From a virus, in IMG/VR virus record IMGVR_UViG_3300038701_002586, positions 1 through 20,842 of that record: DNA of 20,842 nt; one strand, written 5' to 3'. Made by a program: the position numbers and the translations under genes. This document shows, one piece after another, positions 20,612-20,842 of the stretch (its first letter is position 1; each line of letters begins with the position of its first letter). The notes beneath the pieces are model-generated. The model was not told the origin of the DNA, searched no databases, and was given only the letters and a program-made list of their open reading frames with translations.

Positions 20612-20842
20612 ATGAACCAGAAGGAGACGATCGAAATCTACGATGGAATGCGGACGCTCGACCTCGGCGGCGGCACGCTCCCCGCTGGGACTGCGCTGCC
20701 CGAGTCGCTCCGCTGGCTCTACCTCGGCGGCGGCACGCTCCCCGCTGGGACTGCGCTGCCCGAGTCGCTCCGCTGGCTCTACCTCGGCGGCGGCACGCTC
20801 CCCGCTGGGACTGCGCTGCCCGAGTCGCTGAGAGGGCTCTAC
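20612..20842 (+). CDS. Leucine-rich repeat protein, cut by the window edge
   Basis: ATG 20612 opens a frame that starts MNQKETIEIYDGMRTLDL and then repeats a 20-residue unit, LGGGTLPAGTALPESLRWLY. Three units are visible and the frame runs off the right edge. The repeat has the spacing of short leucine-rich or beta-helix repeats such as FNIP-like proteins, which build solenoids for protein binding. CAAGG just before the ATG is a poor Shine-Dalgarno. AAGGAG at 20621-20626 lies after this ATG, and the only ATG near it (20643) is in another frame. A role in binding host or phage proteins is possible but open. Confidence 0.7.
   Translation, partial: MNQKETIEIYDGMRTLDLGGGTLPAGTALPESLRWLYLGGGTLPAGTALPESLRWLYLGGGTLPAGTALPESLRGLY
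20661..20842 (+). repeat. 60-bp tandem repeats coding the leucine-rich units
   Basis: Units begin at 20661, 20721 and 20781. The first two are identical over 60 bases, and the third differs only near its end (cgagtcgctgagagggctct). The array continues past the window. Near-identity at the DNA level shows recent expansion rather than old protein repeats. Confidence 0.95.

Noticed and set aside
20643-20831. Alternative frame over the 60-bp repeats (repeat PLGLRCPSR)
   Set aside because: Weak start spacing, and the other frame gives a typical leucine-rich repeat; any frame repeats over a 60-bp array.

Overview
The window is a high-GC stretch of a temperate, tailed double-stranded DNA phage with siphovirus-type tail genes. 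Genes are packed end to end on the + strand, with many ATGA, GTGA, TGATG or TAATG start/stop overlaps typical of coupled translation. The best host guess is a Planctomycetota bacterium. That is an inference from recalled resemblance of the integrase, the 272-residue tail protein and the small protein between terminase and portal to genes of planctomycete prophages. No database search was possible.

Layout. Positions 1-1064 hold small early or regulatory genes: a protein made of two copies of one domain, a 16-codon micro-ORF, and a DnaA-domain-IV-like helix-turn-helix protein. Positions 1057-3437 hold an unrecognised 297-residue protein and an SGNH-type hydrolase with recognisable catalytic blocks. 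Positions 3447-10475 are the head module: GpA-type large terminase, a zinc-ribbon protein, a small conserved head protein, lambda-type portal, a fused prohead protease/major capsid protein with an internal start, a capsid cement protein and a head-tail connector. Positions 10472-18187 are the tail module: tail terminator-like protein, tail tube, a G/GT-like assembly chaperone with a probable -1 frameshift, tape measure and three distal tail proteins. A membrane-anchored coiled-coil pair that could be the lysis cassette lies between the chaperone and the tape measure, followed by a virion morphogenesis protein. A small Cys-rich protein (18184-18603) ends this transcription unit.

Positions 18564-20611 form the integration region. 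The last gene stops inside the 3' half of a tRNA-Gly(CCC), which is best read as the phage attachment core. Next come two tandem copies of a 125-bp element, each able to fold into three hairpins plus a terminator-like hairpin; this is the best candidate for something undescribed. A minus-strand two-TM membrane protein and a tyrosine integrase follow. From 20612 the window runs into a protein of near-perfect 20-residue leucine-rich repeats, cut off at the right edge.

Structural genes lie left of the tRNA half and the integrase lies right of it. This fits an attP in an unintegrated or circular phage genome better than a simple prophage end. No replication gene, repressor or certain endolysin was seen.
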